A DNA stretch of 64,000 bases, from positions 27,992,501-28,056,500 of the forward strand of contig CATNEN010000038.1 of NCBI GenBank assembly GCA_950097015.1. The letters are read 5' to 3'. Both the position numbers and the translations under genes were made by a program. The notes beneath the pieces are model-generated. The model saw only the letters and a list, made by a program, of their open reading frames with translations. It ran no database searches and was not told the origin of the DNA. Origin of the DNA: Macrostomum hystrix (taxonomy: Eukaryota > Platyhelminthes > Macrostomidae). Shown here one piece after another: positions 1 through 9,546 of this stretch (its first letter is position 1; each line of letters begins with the position of its first letter).

Positions 1-51
1 GAATCCGAATTTCGCAGTCTCGATTCTGATATCTGAATCCTTTCCTGAGAC

Positions 52-288
52 TTAGGCTATTGTTACCAGGAGCGTATTCAGCTCTATTCCGTGGTCCATA
101 GCGCGGAATGACAATCCGTGATTCAGCTCCTTGACGACCCGCTGCAGCTCCTTTGTTGACGCCTCCACCAGTATTTTGTGGTCCATAGCGCGGAATGACA
201 ATTCGTGGTTCAGCTCCTTGACGACCCGCTGCAGCTCCTTTGTTGACGCCTCCACCAGCACCAGCTGACATTGTGTCCAAGTGTGCAA
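52..288 (-). repeat. Two-copy 87-bp in-frame direct repeat
   Basis: An 87-bp segment occurs twice in tandem (the block gtggtccatagcgcggaatg begins near 91 and again near 178). On the minus strand the region is open and reads as two 29-residue repeats containing EASTKELQRVVKELNH, which look amphipathic and helical. It could be an exon piece of an unknown gene running off the left edge or a decayed element. I do not recognise the family. Confidence 0.35.
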
Positions 289-299
289 TGTGTTTGTTT

Positions 300-828
300 A
301 GGAATTTTCAGTTTGGGTTCTGATCAGTCGATTGCAAGTGCGAGCTATGGCAAGCTATCTATCGCGGCTTTTAAATCTTTTCCGATATTGTAGGAAGGTT
401 TCGAAATTTCTTGGAAATTCGTTCGGTTCGTGCACTTAAACACATTGGTAGTGATCTAATATATAGGTCATGGATTTGCAAATCTTGACTTTCAAGTATT
501 CATGTTGTTTTTTAAGTTCCAGACATATGGGAGTGTCGGGTTTATGCAAACCTCAATAAACAATGTACACTGCATACTGTACATTCTGCCCTATGCTTTC
601 CTCTGGCCTAGCTCGCACTTGATTCTAAAAATAGCTCGCACTCATGTCTCCCTCCATTTGTGCGCGACCCCACTCCCCTTCTAGAACATTCTGTAAGCCT
701 TGCAAATACGCTTCAGAACATTGTATTTGCCATGGCTCACAATCACATGATTCGCGTATACGACGAGGCGTCCGTGGATCGATACGGCCCAGGAATGTGA
801 GGAAGAAGTTCGGCGAGCGTTCGCTGGG
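300..828. other. No gene recognised
   Basis: AT-rich sequence with a caataaacaa stretch near 555 that could be a polyadenylation signal of an LTR or gene. No splice-consistent coding sequence was found. Confidence 0.3.
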
Positions 829-1014
829 GAGCGTGTGCGTGTGGGACAAAGAATCAGCTGCCCCTGTGTTAGCAATCTCCCAGCGTTTCTCCCTCTCTCC
901 CCATTCTGTCTCTGTTGTGGGGAGCGTGTGCGTGTGGGACAAAGAAACAGCTGCCCCTGTGTTAGCAATCTCCCAGCGTTTCTCCCTCTCTCCCCATTCT
1001 GTCTCTGTTGTGCG
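829..1014. repeat. 93-bp tandem duplication
   Basis: A GC-rich segment beginning ggagcgtgtgcgtgtgggac is present twice in tandem with period about 93 bp (the gcgtg block starts at 831 and 924). The copies are almost identical. A TATA-like tttaaatac follows at about 1026, so this may be a promoter or LTR enhancer duplication, but no element was identified around it. Confidence 0.5.
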
Positions 1015-1384
1015 CGCTGCTTGAATTTAAATACACTGGAGTCTGGAAGCGAGAGGCAGAGCTTCGCTGCCGCTTTTCATGTGACTCCGGAGTCCACACA
1101 GAAACGGGCCTCTGGCCCGTGGAGCGTTTATCTCTCTGTTGCTGTGGCAGAAGGTAACAGGAAGACAAAACTTTCCTGTTATACATTCTATAGGCTTCCG
1201 GCGCAGCTAAGTTGTCTACTCCTGCCCTGTCTCACGATCTTCCATCTTCTGAAATGTTATTCCAGAAATTTTCGGAAACCCAATAGTACACTAGTTCACT
1301 CGAATATACACTCAATATACTCTTATAGAAGTGTGAATTAGGAAACTAAGAAAACTCAGGGAAAATGATGGTATAACAATTGTG

Positions 1385-2334
1385 CATGATTTACTTGCCT
1401 TGGAAAGTTACTTTGGAAAGTAACGGAATTTACTTTTTCTTAAGGTGGTACTTTTTTAGTTACTTTTTCAACTGTGTAACGGAGTAGCGGTAACGTAGTC
1501 CGGTCCTCCGGTCCTCCGTTACTAGCCAATATCAAATAGCAAATGGCAAATAAAAAATGTTTACAAATTTACAATAACTTATAGTTTTTACTTTTTAAAC
1601 ACAATTTAACTTCCTTATTTACAATGCCAGCTCCCTTCCATTCCAGTCTCACTCTTGCCCGTTGTCAGTTGCCCGTTGTTGTTCATTGGCACGTCACGAC
1701 TCACGTCACTTCTCTTCCTCTACATTTCAGTTGTCCCTTTTCTAGTTTTCTCCGTCCTTCCATCCCTTCTCTCCATCCCTCTCCTTTCTCTCTCCTTTCT
1801 CCATTCGTCTCATCCATTCCTCTCACGCCAAAAATTTGAAAACGGAAAAGTTCCCAAAGGTTGTGACCCTGTTTGTTTATGTTTTTGTGTGTTTACTGTT
1901 TATGCGTCAGTGGTCACACTGGCTATCAATCTATAATATCGTAATGCATATTCTAATATTTTATTCATCCAAATTCACGTATCGTATTTAAATTTACAAC
2001 AAAATATTTGAAATTTATATATTTGAAAATTTTAATTTTATATAATTTTATAATATTTCAACCAACCTGTCCTGTCTAACCGCTAGACTGCAACTTTCAC
2101 ACCTAGCTTTTAGAAAATATTCGCCTTTTGGTCCTGGACTTAAAAATAAGTTAAATAAATTGTTTTCAAATCTAAAAATCTGAAAAAATGACATTAGTAA
2201 CAAAGTAACGGACAAAGTAACGGGGGTTACCAAAAAATCGAAAAGTACCGGTTACAAGTAACGAATTAAACATCTTTTTGGAGAATTTGGTAACGGAAGT
2301 TCCGTTACTTTTAAAAGTAACTTGCCCAGCACTG
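1385..2334. mobile_element. hAT-like non-autonomous DNA transposon (probable)
   Basis: The right end read inward is cagtgctgggcaagttactt followed by ttaaaagtaacgg, the look of hAT terminal inverted repeats. The left part has the matching but degraded ggaaagttactttggaaagt from about 1406. Further subterminal gtaacgg / ccgttac motifs cluster at both ends (1437-1500 and 2208-2320). The interior is AT-rich or CT-rich with no transposase. The left terminus is uncertain and no 8-bp target duplication could be confirmed. The element abuts the recombinase pseudogene at 2335. Confidence 0.45.
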
Positions 2335-3446
2335 CCGCCTTAAGAAACATTCATACACGGCTTCGAAAACAGAATTTCAATCCGCAGTTCGTCCAAACGC
2401 TGTAGATGCAAGCGCAGAGCCGACACGGGACGTAGAGTCTCTCGCCGAGTCTCTCGTCCACGTAGTACAAAATAGTAAATTTGGTGGAATATAACCCACT
2501 GCTACAGGACTCCGCAGTTTGTCCAATCAAAGTAGGCCATGATTTTGACTAGATCTTTCTTCTCGATGGCAGCGAACTCGTCTTGGACCTTTGGCTGGTT
2601 CCCGCCCTTGTATTTTTGGACCATGGACACTAGCATCCGATTGGCAGCGGTAAACACGAAATCTCCGATAATGTTTACCCGTGGACGGTTGATAGTGAAG
2701 AACCTATTGAGTCCGGAAAGGGCGGATAGCTCAGTCAGTAAGGTGTCGGACTCTGGATCAGATGGTCCTGGGTTCGACTCCCGACCTGGTCTAGAACTGT
2801 GCTGTTCTAGTTCTGTGCGGCAATTCTGTGGGGTTTGGATACTGCCGATATGTTTGGAAAAATAAATTCCATTGCTGACACGCGGCTGTGAACCGGTGTC
2901 CGAGAGAGCCGGGGAGTACAATAGGTGTGCAGTCCCCACCTGCTAGTGTGCCTGACACAACACCTGCACTGGCCCTTGGGTCTAGTGTCAATTATTATTA
3001 TTATAATTATTATTATTATATAATAATAATAATATATAATTATTGAGTCCGGCTCGAGTGCAAATCAGTCTTGGAGGCGCGTAGAACAGGCCATCCTGGG
3101 TCCTTAGCGTTGAATAGAAGAGACGCAGATAGCTGTTCAAAATAGTAGGCGGTACTCGCATCAGATCTGATGCCAATTGCTTATCAGTCAAAAACGTTTG
3201 AAACCTCGTCACAGCGTCCGCCATCTGTCTTTCAGAGGACTTCGGGATTCCTTCTCGTTCAGTTTCTTTAAGTTCCTCGAGCGCATCTTCGCTCAGGTCC
3301 TGAATCTCTTCAGTGTCTAGTTGTCGAGCGAACTCGACACTCAATTCTTCCAAATAGCGGCTTGCTGTCTCTGACGACACCAAATTCAACTCCTCTGTTG
3401 ACAGACCACTGATAAGTTTGTCGGGCAGATTCGCACAGTTCAACAT
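2335..3446 (-). pseudogene. Crypton/ZMYM-type recombinase-fold protein, broken by a SINE
   Basis: The minus-strand reading starting at 3446 has an acidic N-terminus, then a core-binding-like domain (VPPTILNSYLRLFYSTLRTQ, then a LICTRAGLN motif) typical of Crypton-derived tyrosine-recombinase-fold proteins such as ZMYM/QRICH1 relatives. The frame is interrupted by a SINE at 2717-3040. Ignoring that insertion and one target-site copy, it resumes exactly in frame (RFFTINRPRVNII) to a TAG at 2502-2504. Homology seems to continue past that stop (YYFVLRGRETRR, near 2420-2470) until the hAT-like end at 2335. It is therefore a decayed copy with an insertion, a premature stop and probably a truncation. 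Family assignment is from motif appearance; no catalytic tyrosine is visible. Confidence 0.6.
2717..3040 (+). mobile_element. tRNA-derived SINE with (ATT)n tail
   Basis: The head resembles a tRNA gene: an A-box-like tagctcagtcagtaagg near 2727 and a perfect B-box ggttcgactcc at 2771-2781, the internal promoter of RNA polymerase III. A roughly 200-bp unrelated body follows, then a tail of att/taat repeats at about 2990-3040. The 12-bp direct repeat tattgagtccgg flanks it at 2705-2716 and 3041-3052, a target-site duplication. The tail indicates a reverse-transcribed insertion, presumably mobilised by a LINE. It interrupts the recombinase-like gene on the other strand. Confidence 0.85.
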
Positions 3447-3477
3447 TCTTAGTCAGTAGTTGATTAGACAGACAGAA

Positions 3478-3690
3478 CTTTCTAGAATCGTTGCTTGAAA
3501 ACGCGGCTCCCTAGCCCCGTCCTCTTGACGTCCTCTCGAGAATAGTGGCATCTTTCGGATAGCATCTTTTAGGTTATCGAATGCCGGAATTGGATGTAAC
3601 AGTTTGGCTTCCGGGATGCGAGAAAGGCAATCGGCAACGGTGTTGTTTTTTCCCGCGATGTAGCGAAGCGTAAACTGGTAGTCTAGTAAA
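3478..3690 (-). mobile_element. Ty3/Gypsy pol fragment (end of RNase H)
   Basis: The minus strand from 3690 reads DYQFTLRYIAGKNNTVADCL followed by SRIPE, the hallmark end of the Ty3/Gypsy RNase H domain (Y-x-x-G-x-x-N-x-V-A-D-x-L-S-R). Only about 70 residues remain. It is cut at the LTR start near 3700 and fades out before the recombinase pseudogene. This is a remnant with no intact element around it on this strand. Confidence 0.7.
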
Positions 3691-3699
3691 TAAAGAATC

Positions 3700-3958
3700 T
3701 GTTATGTAGTGTCTTGCAGCGAGGGCGCGTACGCTGAGTACACCGCTCTGGCAGCCGTCTGTTTAACTGACTGACTGACTGAATGACTGAGATTGGTCAA
3801 TGATCGATTCATTGTACGCGCTATTTTATCACCTCTAATCCTTGCACCTAACGTGCCGTCGCCTAAAATATATTATATCGCCTGTTCTTAGGAGCGTGGA
3901 GCTCTGACAGCTTTCGTTGCTGTCGTGCACTAAATATCACCAGTCTAGAGTTATTTCA
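3700..3958 (+). mobile_element. Probable LTR of the Gypsy-like element
   Basis: A 259-bp stretch starts TGTTATG and ends TTATTTCA (TG...CA) immediately before tggcgaagagacttgg, which lies where a primer-binding site would be, just upstream of a gag reading frame. No second LTR was found in the window, so the boundaries rest on the TG/CA rule and position only. Confidence 0.4.
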
Positions 3959-3971
3959 GTGGCGAAGAGAC

Positions 3972-4939
3972 TTGGACCCAGCCTTGCCAGCCCACGGAAT
4001 CGGAGAATCTGATGACTCCGTCGAAACCTGGGATGAGTACCTGGGATCGTACGACGATATCTGTTCGCTGCTGAGCGGTCATTTCAACCCGAGACCAAGT
4101 GAGATCGTCCAGAGGTTCCACTTTAACAACCGAGCCCAGCGTGCTGGAGAGACTGTGGCAGAGTTTCTGGCGGAGCTGCGGAAGCTGGCCGAGTTCTGCA
4201 ACTTTGGCAGCAGCTTGTCGGACATGCTGCGTGACAGACTGGAGTGCGGCATCGCGGATCAGCAAATCCAACGCTGGCTGCTGATGGAGCCGACCCACAC
4301 CCTCGACACAGCAAAGGAGATCGCTCAGGCGGGCGAATCGGCAGCCATCAACTGCCGGTTGCTGGGATTAGCGAACTCGGCAGCACCGACGCCTTCGACG
4401 GAGAGCGATGCTGTGCTACGGATGGAGCAGCAGCGACCAGAGGAAGACAGCAAACAGCTGGGAGCCGAAAGTCGTCGGCGCTGCTTCCGCTGTCTCTCAA
4501 CCCGTCACCTGGCCAGCAAGTGCCCCTTCGTGGACAAGCGCTGCTTTAAGTGCAGCAAGACCGGACACACAGCGAAGGTCTGTAAGACAGATGCACTGCG
4601 GCAGCAGCAGACACACCAGCTGGTGGAGCAGGTGACCACGAGCTCGAGTCCAGATGAGTTGTCGTATCCGTTCTATCACCTGGGGTCGGATTGGCCTCAG
4701 TCAAGTTTTCCGCCGATCAGGTCTTCAGTCTTCATGTCTTCCAAGGCCTGGGAGAGTTTAACGGCAAGCCAGTATCTGTCAGTCTCAAGGAGACCGCCAG
4801 ACCGAAGTTCTTCAAGGCGCGGCCTGTTCCGTTCGCGCTGCGTGAAAAAGTCGTACAGCAGCTGCAGAAGAAAATCGACCAAGGAGTGCTGATGCAGGTC
4901 AAGAACTCCGTGTATTCCTTCATCCATGAGTACGAGTAA
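3972..4939 (+). mobile_element. Ty3/Gypsy-like element: gag plus truncated pol (defective)
   Basis: The frame from 3972 (about 220 meaningful residues) reads as a gag nucleocapsid polyprotein. It has a helical capsid-like part with a retrotransposon gag signature (ETVAEFLAELRKLAEF) and then two CCHC zinc knuckles (CFRCLSTRHLASKC and CFKCSKTGHTAKVC). After about 4640 the frame changes. Around 4691-4910 another frame shows the start of a reverse transcriptase region (PKFFKARPVPFALREKVVQQ). The protease and most of pol are deleted between them, so the copy is dead. Downstream of about 4940 no pol or second LTR is visible. Confidence 0.75.
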
Positions 4940-5790
4940 TTACAATTTCGCTTTTGTCGAGAAAAAGTCAAGAATAAAGCTAATCACGTTGAGAATCCCC
5001 ATTCACTACAGTAGCAGTCACTGACACAGATCTGCACGATACCATAGACAGAAAAGCAAACCAAGTAGAGAATTCCAAGCTGCACTCTTCTCTGGCCATA
5101 GACTATAATAAATCAAGCTAAGTCGTTTATTAAAAGTTCTTCTCTTTCGATTTCAATTCGAAAGAATTCTGAATTTTTTTGTTAACCTTCGGATGATTTT
5201 TATTAACTTGAATTTTTGAGTTTTTGTCTTTGGTCGAGTGTTGTTTCTATGGCAGTTGCTGCAACTGCAGTGAACCGGGATTTTCAGCGTGATTGAATTT
5301 TATTTCTCGACTTGGCTGACAAAAGTGATGCTAAATACTCAGTACTTGGTTTTGGTTGCTTAAATTTCAATGGAACTCCATTCCGTTTCCATTTACTTTT
5401 TTACCCCATTGTTCGTGCTTCGATAAGTCCATTGGTTTCTATGATTCGTGTTAAAAGTTTTTTAATGTACATTTTTATTGTGCACAGGCACATGAAGCCA
5501 GTGTACACTCTTGTGCACTCTTGCAAACTAACTGGCCATAAAAAAGAGTGTTTTAATGCACATATCCTTGTTACAGGCTAGATTCGACTAGAAAACTATC
5601 GCATTTTCCGAGATTTACGTTAGCAAATTATATACGTGATGCTCCTTAAACAAGGTACAAAGCAAGAATATTAAAACTTTGAAAGGCTTGGCTATTAGAA
5701 TAATTAATTAGAAGACGAAGTAGTCATAATTTTAGCTGTAGAACTTCTTGGCGACAAAATCCCACAATTTTTTAATAAACTTATTCACTT
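4940..5790. other. Intergenic, AT-rich; no gene recognised
   Basis: Low-complexity AT-rich sequence between the Gypsy remnant and the first receptor gene. A short open frame at 5312-5581 has no recognisable features. The last part (ttattcactttttag, ending 5795) is the 3' splice site of the next gene. Confidence 0.4.
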
Positions 5791-5797
5791 TTTAGGT

Positions 5798-6472
5798 ATG
5801 TGTGTCGACTCATTGCGTCAAGTCGTGATTTCGGCAGCGCTTTTGAGCTGCTGTTGCTGCAGCCAAGGCCAACCGGTCCGTTCTCCTAGGAGCTACTGTC
5901 CAACGAACACATATTTGAACAAAATGACGAATTTCTGCGAGAACTGCCCTCGGGATTGCACAAACTCAGAGCAGCATGACAGCAGCAGCAGAAGCAGAAG
6001 CAGCATCCAATACTGGTCAATGAAGTGTCAAAGGTTGTGGCAGTTCAATTACTGCCTGCCAACGACAGAAACAACGCCAACTTTAGCACACAGCACCTAT
6101 CAATTAGTTCCAGAGAGTGTCGAGTCGGCGACAGTGCCATCAGATGCTGAAAGGGCGGAGGCTTCCCTGACCTCCGTGATACTCAGTACACCATTGCTGG
6201 CTGCTGTGTTGGGCGTAGCCGGGACAATTCTGGTGGGCGGATTAATCGTTCTCATCCTGGTCATCGCTCGCCACGTTAACAAACAGAAATTAGCCGGAAG
6301 AAACTCTTCGGTCGCCAAGAAACAGTTTCACTCATTGCTGAAGATACCTTCCGATGGGAATTCATTGGATAAGGATCCGACACGAGAGCAAAAATCTGAT
6401 TATTTCAGTTCATTGGAAAGGATCTTCGCCAATGCATCGGCGCCTATATTTATTGAGAAATCTGGATTCTGA
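5798..6472 (+). CDS. Single-domain TNF-receptor-like type I membrane protein 1
   Basis: A 224-residue single-exon protein. Residues 1-25 form a signal peptide. One cysteine-rich domain follows with the spacing C34-x12-C47-x2-C50-x3-C54-x22-C77-x8-C86, then a Ser/Thr-rich stalk and a transmembrane helix at about 132-157 (VAGTILVGGLIVLILVIARH), then a basic cytoplasmic tail of about 65 residues. The first four cysteines have the BCMA-type spacing of small TNF-receptor-superfamily members, so a surface receptor role is likely but inferred. Two paralogues lie at 8002-8832 and 9547-10197 on the other strand. A splice acceptor (ctttttag) ends 2 nt before the ATG, suggesting trans-splicing or a non-coding first exon. 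The loop between C54 and C77 is unusually long and Ser-rich. Confidence 0.7.
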   Translation: MCVDSLRQVVISAALLSCCCCSQGQPVRSPRSYCPTNTYLNKMTNFCENCPRDCTNSEQHDSSSRSRSSIQYWSMKCQRLWQFNYCLPTTETTPTLAHSTYQLVPESVESATVPSDAERAEASLTSVILSTPLLAAVLGVAGTILVGGLIVLILVIARHVNKQKLAGRNSSVAKKQFHSLLKIPSDGNSLDKDPTREQKSDYFSSLERIFANASAPIFIEKSGF

Positions 6473-6699
6473 CAGTTGTCTTACTCAGCGAGAATAACTT
6501 GCTTTTATATAAAATTTCAGTTGCAGAATCGTGATAATTGCACATTTGTAGATGCATGTAAAGTTTGTTTGTTCAGTGTTCACTTCTTATTTTATTATAT
6601 TGAATCCATATTCTACATTCATTTAGCTGGCGTTTGGTAAAATGATTTAGCTCGTACAATCTGATAAATAATATGACATCGCCTTTTGCGGTTTTTATT

Positions 6700-7690
6700 A
6701 TCGAACTGATGGGGATCATTTTCTAACTGATGGGATAAGTTTCCAACTGATGGGATAAGTTTCCAACTGATGGGATAAGTTTCCAACTGATGGGATCATT
6801 TTCTAACTGATGGGATAAGTTTCCAACTGATGGGGTCATTTTCTAACTGATGGGATAAGTTTCCAACTGATGGGATAAGTTTCCAACTGATGGGATAAGT
6901 TTCCAACTGATGGGGATAATTTTATTGCTGATGGGGATCATTTTCTAACTGATGGGATAAGTTTCCAACTGATGGGATCATTTTCTAACTGATGGGATAA
7001 GTTTCCAACTGATGGGATCATTTTCTAACTGATGGGATCATTTTCTAACTGATGGTATCATTTTCTAACTGATGGGATCATTTTCTAACTGATGGGATCA
7101 TTTTCTAACTGATGGGATCATTTTCTAACTGATGGTATCATTTTCTAACTGGTGGGATCATTTTCTAACTGATGGGATAAGTTTCCAACTGATGGGATCA
7201 TTTTCTAACTGATGGGATAAGTTTCCAACTGATGGGATCATTTTCTAACTGAGGGGATAAGTTTCCAACTGATGGGATCATTTTCTAACTGATGGGATAA
7301 GTTTCCAACTGATGGGATCACTTTATAACTGATTGGGATAATTTTATTGCTGATGGGGATCATTTTCTAACTGATGGGATAAGTTTCCAACTGATGGGAT
7401 CATTTTCTAACTGGTGGGATAAGTTTCCAACTGATGGGATCACTTTATAACTGATGGGGATAATTTTATTGCTGATGGGGATCATTTTCCAACTGATGGG
7501 ATAAGTTTCCAACTGATGGGATCATTTTCTAACTGGTGGGATAAGTTTCCAACTGATGGGATCATTTTCTAACTGATGGGATAAGTTTCCAACTGATGGG
7601 ATCACTTTATAACTGATGGGGGATAATTTTATTGCTGATGGGGATCATTTTCTAACTGATGAGGATAACTTTCTTACCGATAGGGGCTTA
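6700..7690. repeat. Minisatellite, about 20-bp unit (ctgatgggataagtttccaa)
   Basis: About 48 tandem copies of two alternating variants, aactgatgggatcattttct and aactgatgggataagtttcc, with occasional longer variants (tgatggggataattttattg). It fills the gap between receptor genes 1 and 2. The alternation of variants hints at higher-order duplication. The unit contains the TGGGAT core shared with several other arrays in the window. Confidence 0.95.
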
Positions 7691-8001
7691 TAAAAAGTAT
7701 ACGCGTATTTCTTCGAGAACTGGCTAGCTGCTTTTTAGAGTTCCAGCTTTCAGAAGCAAATCGTTTTCTCAAAAGCAGCACCAATATTGTACGTAGGTTC
7801 GAAATTCTCTAAAGGTTTCTACGGAGGTGTGCAGCGCGATCTGAAAGTGATTTTGAAGAAACATAATCTCATGTATATTTGACATACGGCTCGTACGATA
7901 CACAGAATCCAGTCAACTGGGTGTAATGATATGCCTATGTTTACAATTTCGATAAAAATTCACATTTTCGCTTTAACATGGCAGCCATAGTACAAGAATC
8001 A

Positions 8002-8832
8002 CTAAGCAGGAATAGATGGACTTTCGTTGTCATCGATATCACCAGCTTCTGCACTCGCACCAGAAGGAAAAGTCTCATGCGCACCATTTGTTAATGGCTC
8101 TGGGAGCTCGAGTGCTTGGGGTTTATCGGTTTTTTCTGGCCCATATTGTACAGTGGTTTCCGACCCTGCAGTCGCGGCTTCCGGTACAGTTGTGGTTTCC
8201 GACCCTGCAGTCGCGGCTTCCGGTACAGTTGTGGTTTCCGACCCTGCAGTCGCGGCTTCCGGTACAGTTGTGGTTTCCGACCCTGCAGTCGCGGCTTCCG
8301 GTACTGTCGTGGTTCCCGACCTAGTTGCGACTAAACCATTAGATTTTTCTTGAGTCAGCAGTTGCTCAAAAGACTTTGGGTCTGACTTCTGGCATTCCTT
8401 AGGCATTCCATCGGTTCGGTTTCTTAGTAGAAGCTTCGAGAAGCATCGAAATCTGTAGTAAGCCACTAAGAAGACAAAACAGAAGACGATGGCACAGGTT
8501 ATAACAATTAAAACAACGATGCCTGAAGAGATACTAGAATCATTCTGAGTAGCCGCTGAAGTTGCATCTGAGTTTGTCGAAGGCGCATCTGTTGGAGGGA
8601 CAGTCAGCTGCAGACATTCTTGAGCCAGGCTTCGACAGACGGACTCAAGCTGACCCGAGAGACATTCCGCTGGGCAAAGGTCGCACATCAGGCTCAGACT
8701 ATTAAAGTAGTGACCGGACGGACAATGAGACACTGTTGGCAGTGCCTCTGAGAGACCTGCCGAACAGACGATTATTAGCAGCAGAGTTGATGCCGAAACT
8801 GCAGACAATTTGATTGCGAAGGAACAAACCAT
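8002..8832 (-). CDS. Single-domain TNF-receptor-like type I membrane protein 2
   Basis: A 276-residue single-exon protein. It has a signal peptide (1-30), then one cysteine-rich domain C37-x12-C50-x2-C53-x3-C57-x8-C66-x6-C73 with the motif GHYFNSLSLMC, very like the single BCMA/TACI-type TNF receptor module. A Ser/Thr/Asn stalk follows (two potential N-glycosylation sites) and a transmembrane helix at about 103-126 (IVVLIVITCAIVFCFVFLVA). The cytoplasmic tail carries about four tandem 15-residue repeats built on GSETTTVPEAATA, encoded by 45-bp DNA repeats (about 8155-8310). The minus-strand splice acceptor aaaacag ends 4 nt before the ATG. Closest relative in the window is 9547-10197. No death domain is seen; a signalling receptor role is inferred. 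Confidence 0.75.
   Translation of the reverse strand: MVCSFAIKLSAVSASTLLLIIVCSAGLSEALPTVSHCPSGHYFNSLSLMCDLCPAECLSGQLESVCRSLAQECLQLTVPPTDAPSTNSDATSAATQNDSSISSGIVVLIVITCAIVFCFVFLVAYYRFRCFSKLLLRNRTDGMPKECQKSDPKSFEQLLTQEKSNGLVATRSGTTTVPEAATAGSETTTVPEAATAGSETTTVPEAATAGSETTTVPEAATAGSETTVQYGPEKTDKPQALELPEPLTNGAHETFPSGASAEAGDIDDNESPSIPA
8155..8312 (-). repeat. 45-bp coding repeat, about 3.5 copies
   Basis: Near-identical 45-bp units (core ccgaccctgcagtcgcggct on the plus strand) inside the cytoplasmic-tail coding sequence of receptor 2. The period is a multiple of three, so the frame is kept. Near-identity implies recent expansion. Confidence 0.9.
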
Positions 8833-9546
8833 GATGCTGTTTTATTTAGCGCTTTTCTGAAGGTCAGAAAGTAATGTCAGATAAATTATGATAATATGCT
8901 ATGCATTTAGGTGTGTTTCATCAACTGTACTAAAAATGAAACCTTATATATATATATATATGTCCATTCGTCACGAGAAAAAACTATTTGTAGACGTCTA
9001 ACTGTACTGTAAACTGCTAAATGTACGTATCTTTGAGGTGTACGTATCACTTCTGAGAGTGTGCTTTGAATATCAAGTGAACAATGGGAAGCAGTTATAT
9101 TTAGAAAGGGAACTTTCATGTAAATACATTAAAATACCTGAGTACAACTTTGTACTATACTACTGGGTACTACCTCGTCATCGTCATGGATCACAAATTT
9201 AGTGATGATTTCATCTTTTCAAATAGCTATTCTCTGACTAAATGTCACATGTTTTTAATATGTTTACTATATATATCCAAAACATTCAACTGAAAAGAGG
9301 TAGAGAAAATAATGAAGTTAAGCCAAAAAATATGTTTCTTTTGTTACAGAAAGCCAGGAAAAACTTTGTTGTCTAGTATATAATGGTACACGCAAAGGCC
9401 AACTGAAGTAAATTACATGTAGGACTTCAGTTCTGATTAGTAAGCAAAAAATTCAAGCAAATTAAGTTATTAAAGGTAAAACTAAAAAAGTGCAAGACGA
9501 GAAATGGTTTTTTTCATCGCAAACAAAAAATTCAATGTTTTCATAA
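8833..9546. other. Intergenic AT-rich sequence between receptors 2 and 3
   Basis: No coding or repeat structure apart from a short (TA)n run at about 8945-8961. It should hold the 5' region of receptor 2 and the 3' untranslated region of receptor 3, both on the minus strand. Confidence 0.4.

Noticed and set aside
1621-1940. Pair of overlapping Ser/Pro-rich frames
   Set aside because: CT-rich stretch inside the hAT-like element; low complexity explains the lack of stops.
2719-2790. Functional tRNA gene
   Set aside because: The A and B boxes are tRNA-like, but the sequence continues into a SINE body and ATT tail with target duplications, and the 3' acceptor stem is not restored.
5312-5581. 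89-codon frame upstream of receptor 1
   Set aside because: No domain, no splice or start context, and AT-rich composition typical of random open frames.
6700-7690. CRISPR-like array because of regularly spaced 20-bp repeats
   Set aside because: Units are directly adjacent without unique spacers and the genome is eukaryotic.
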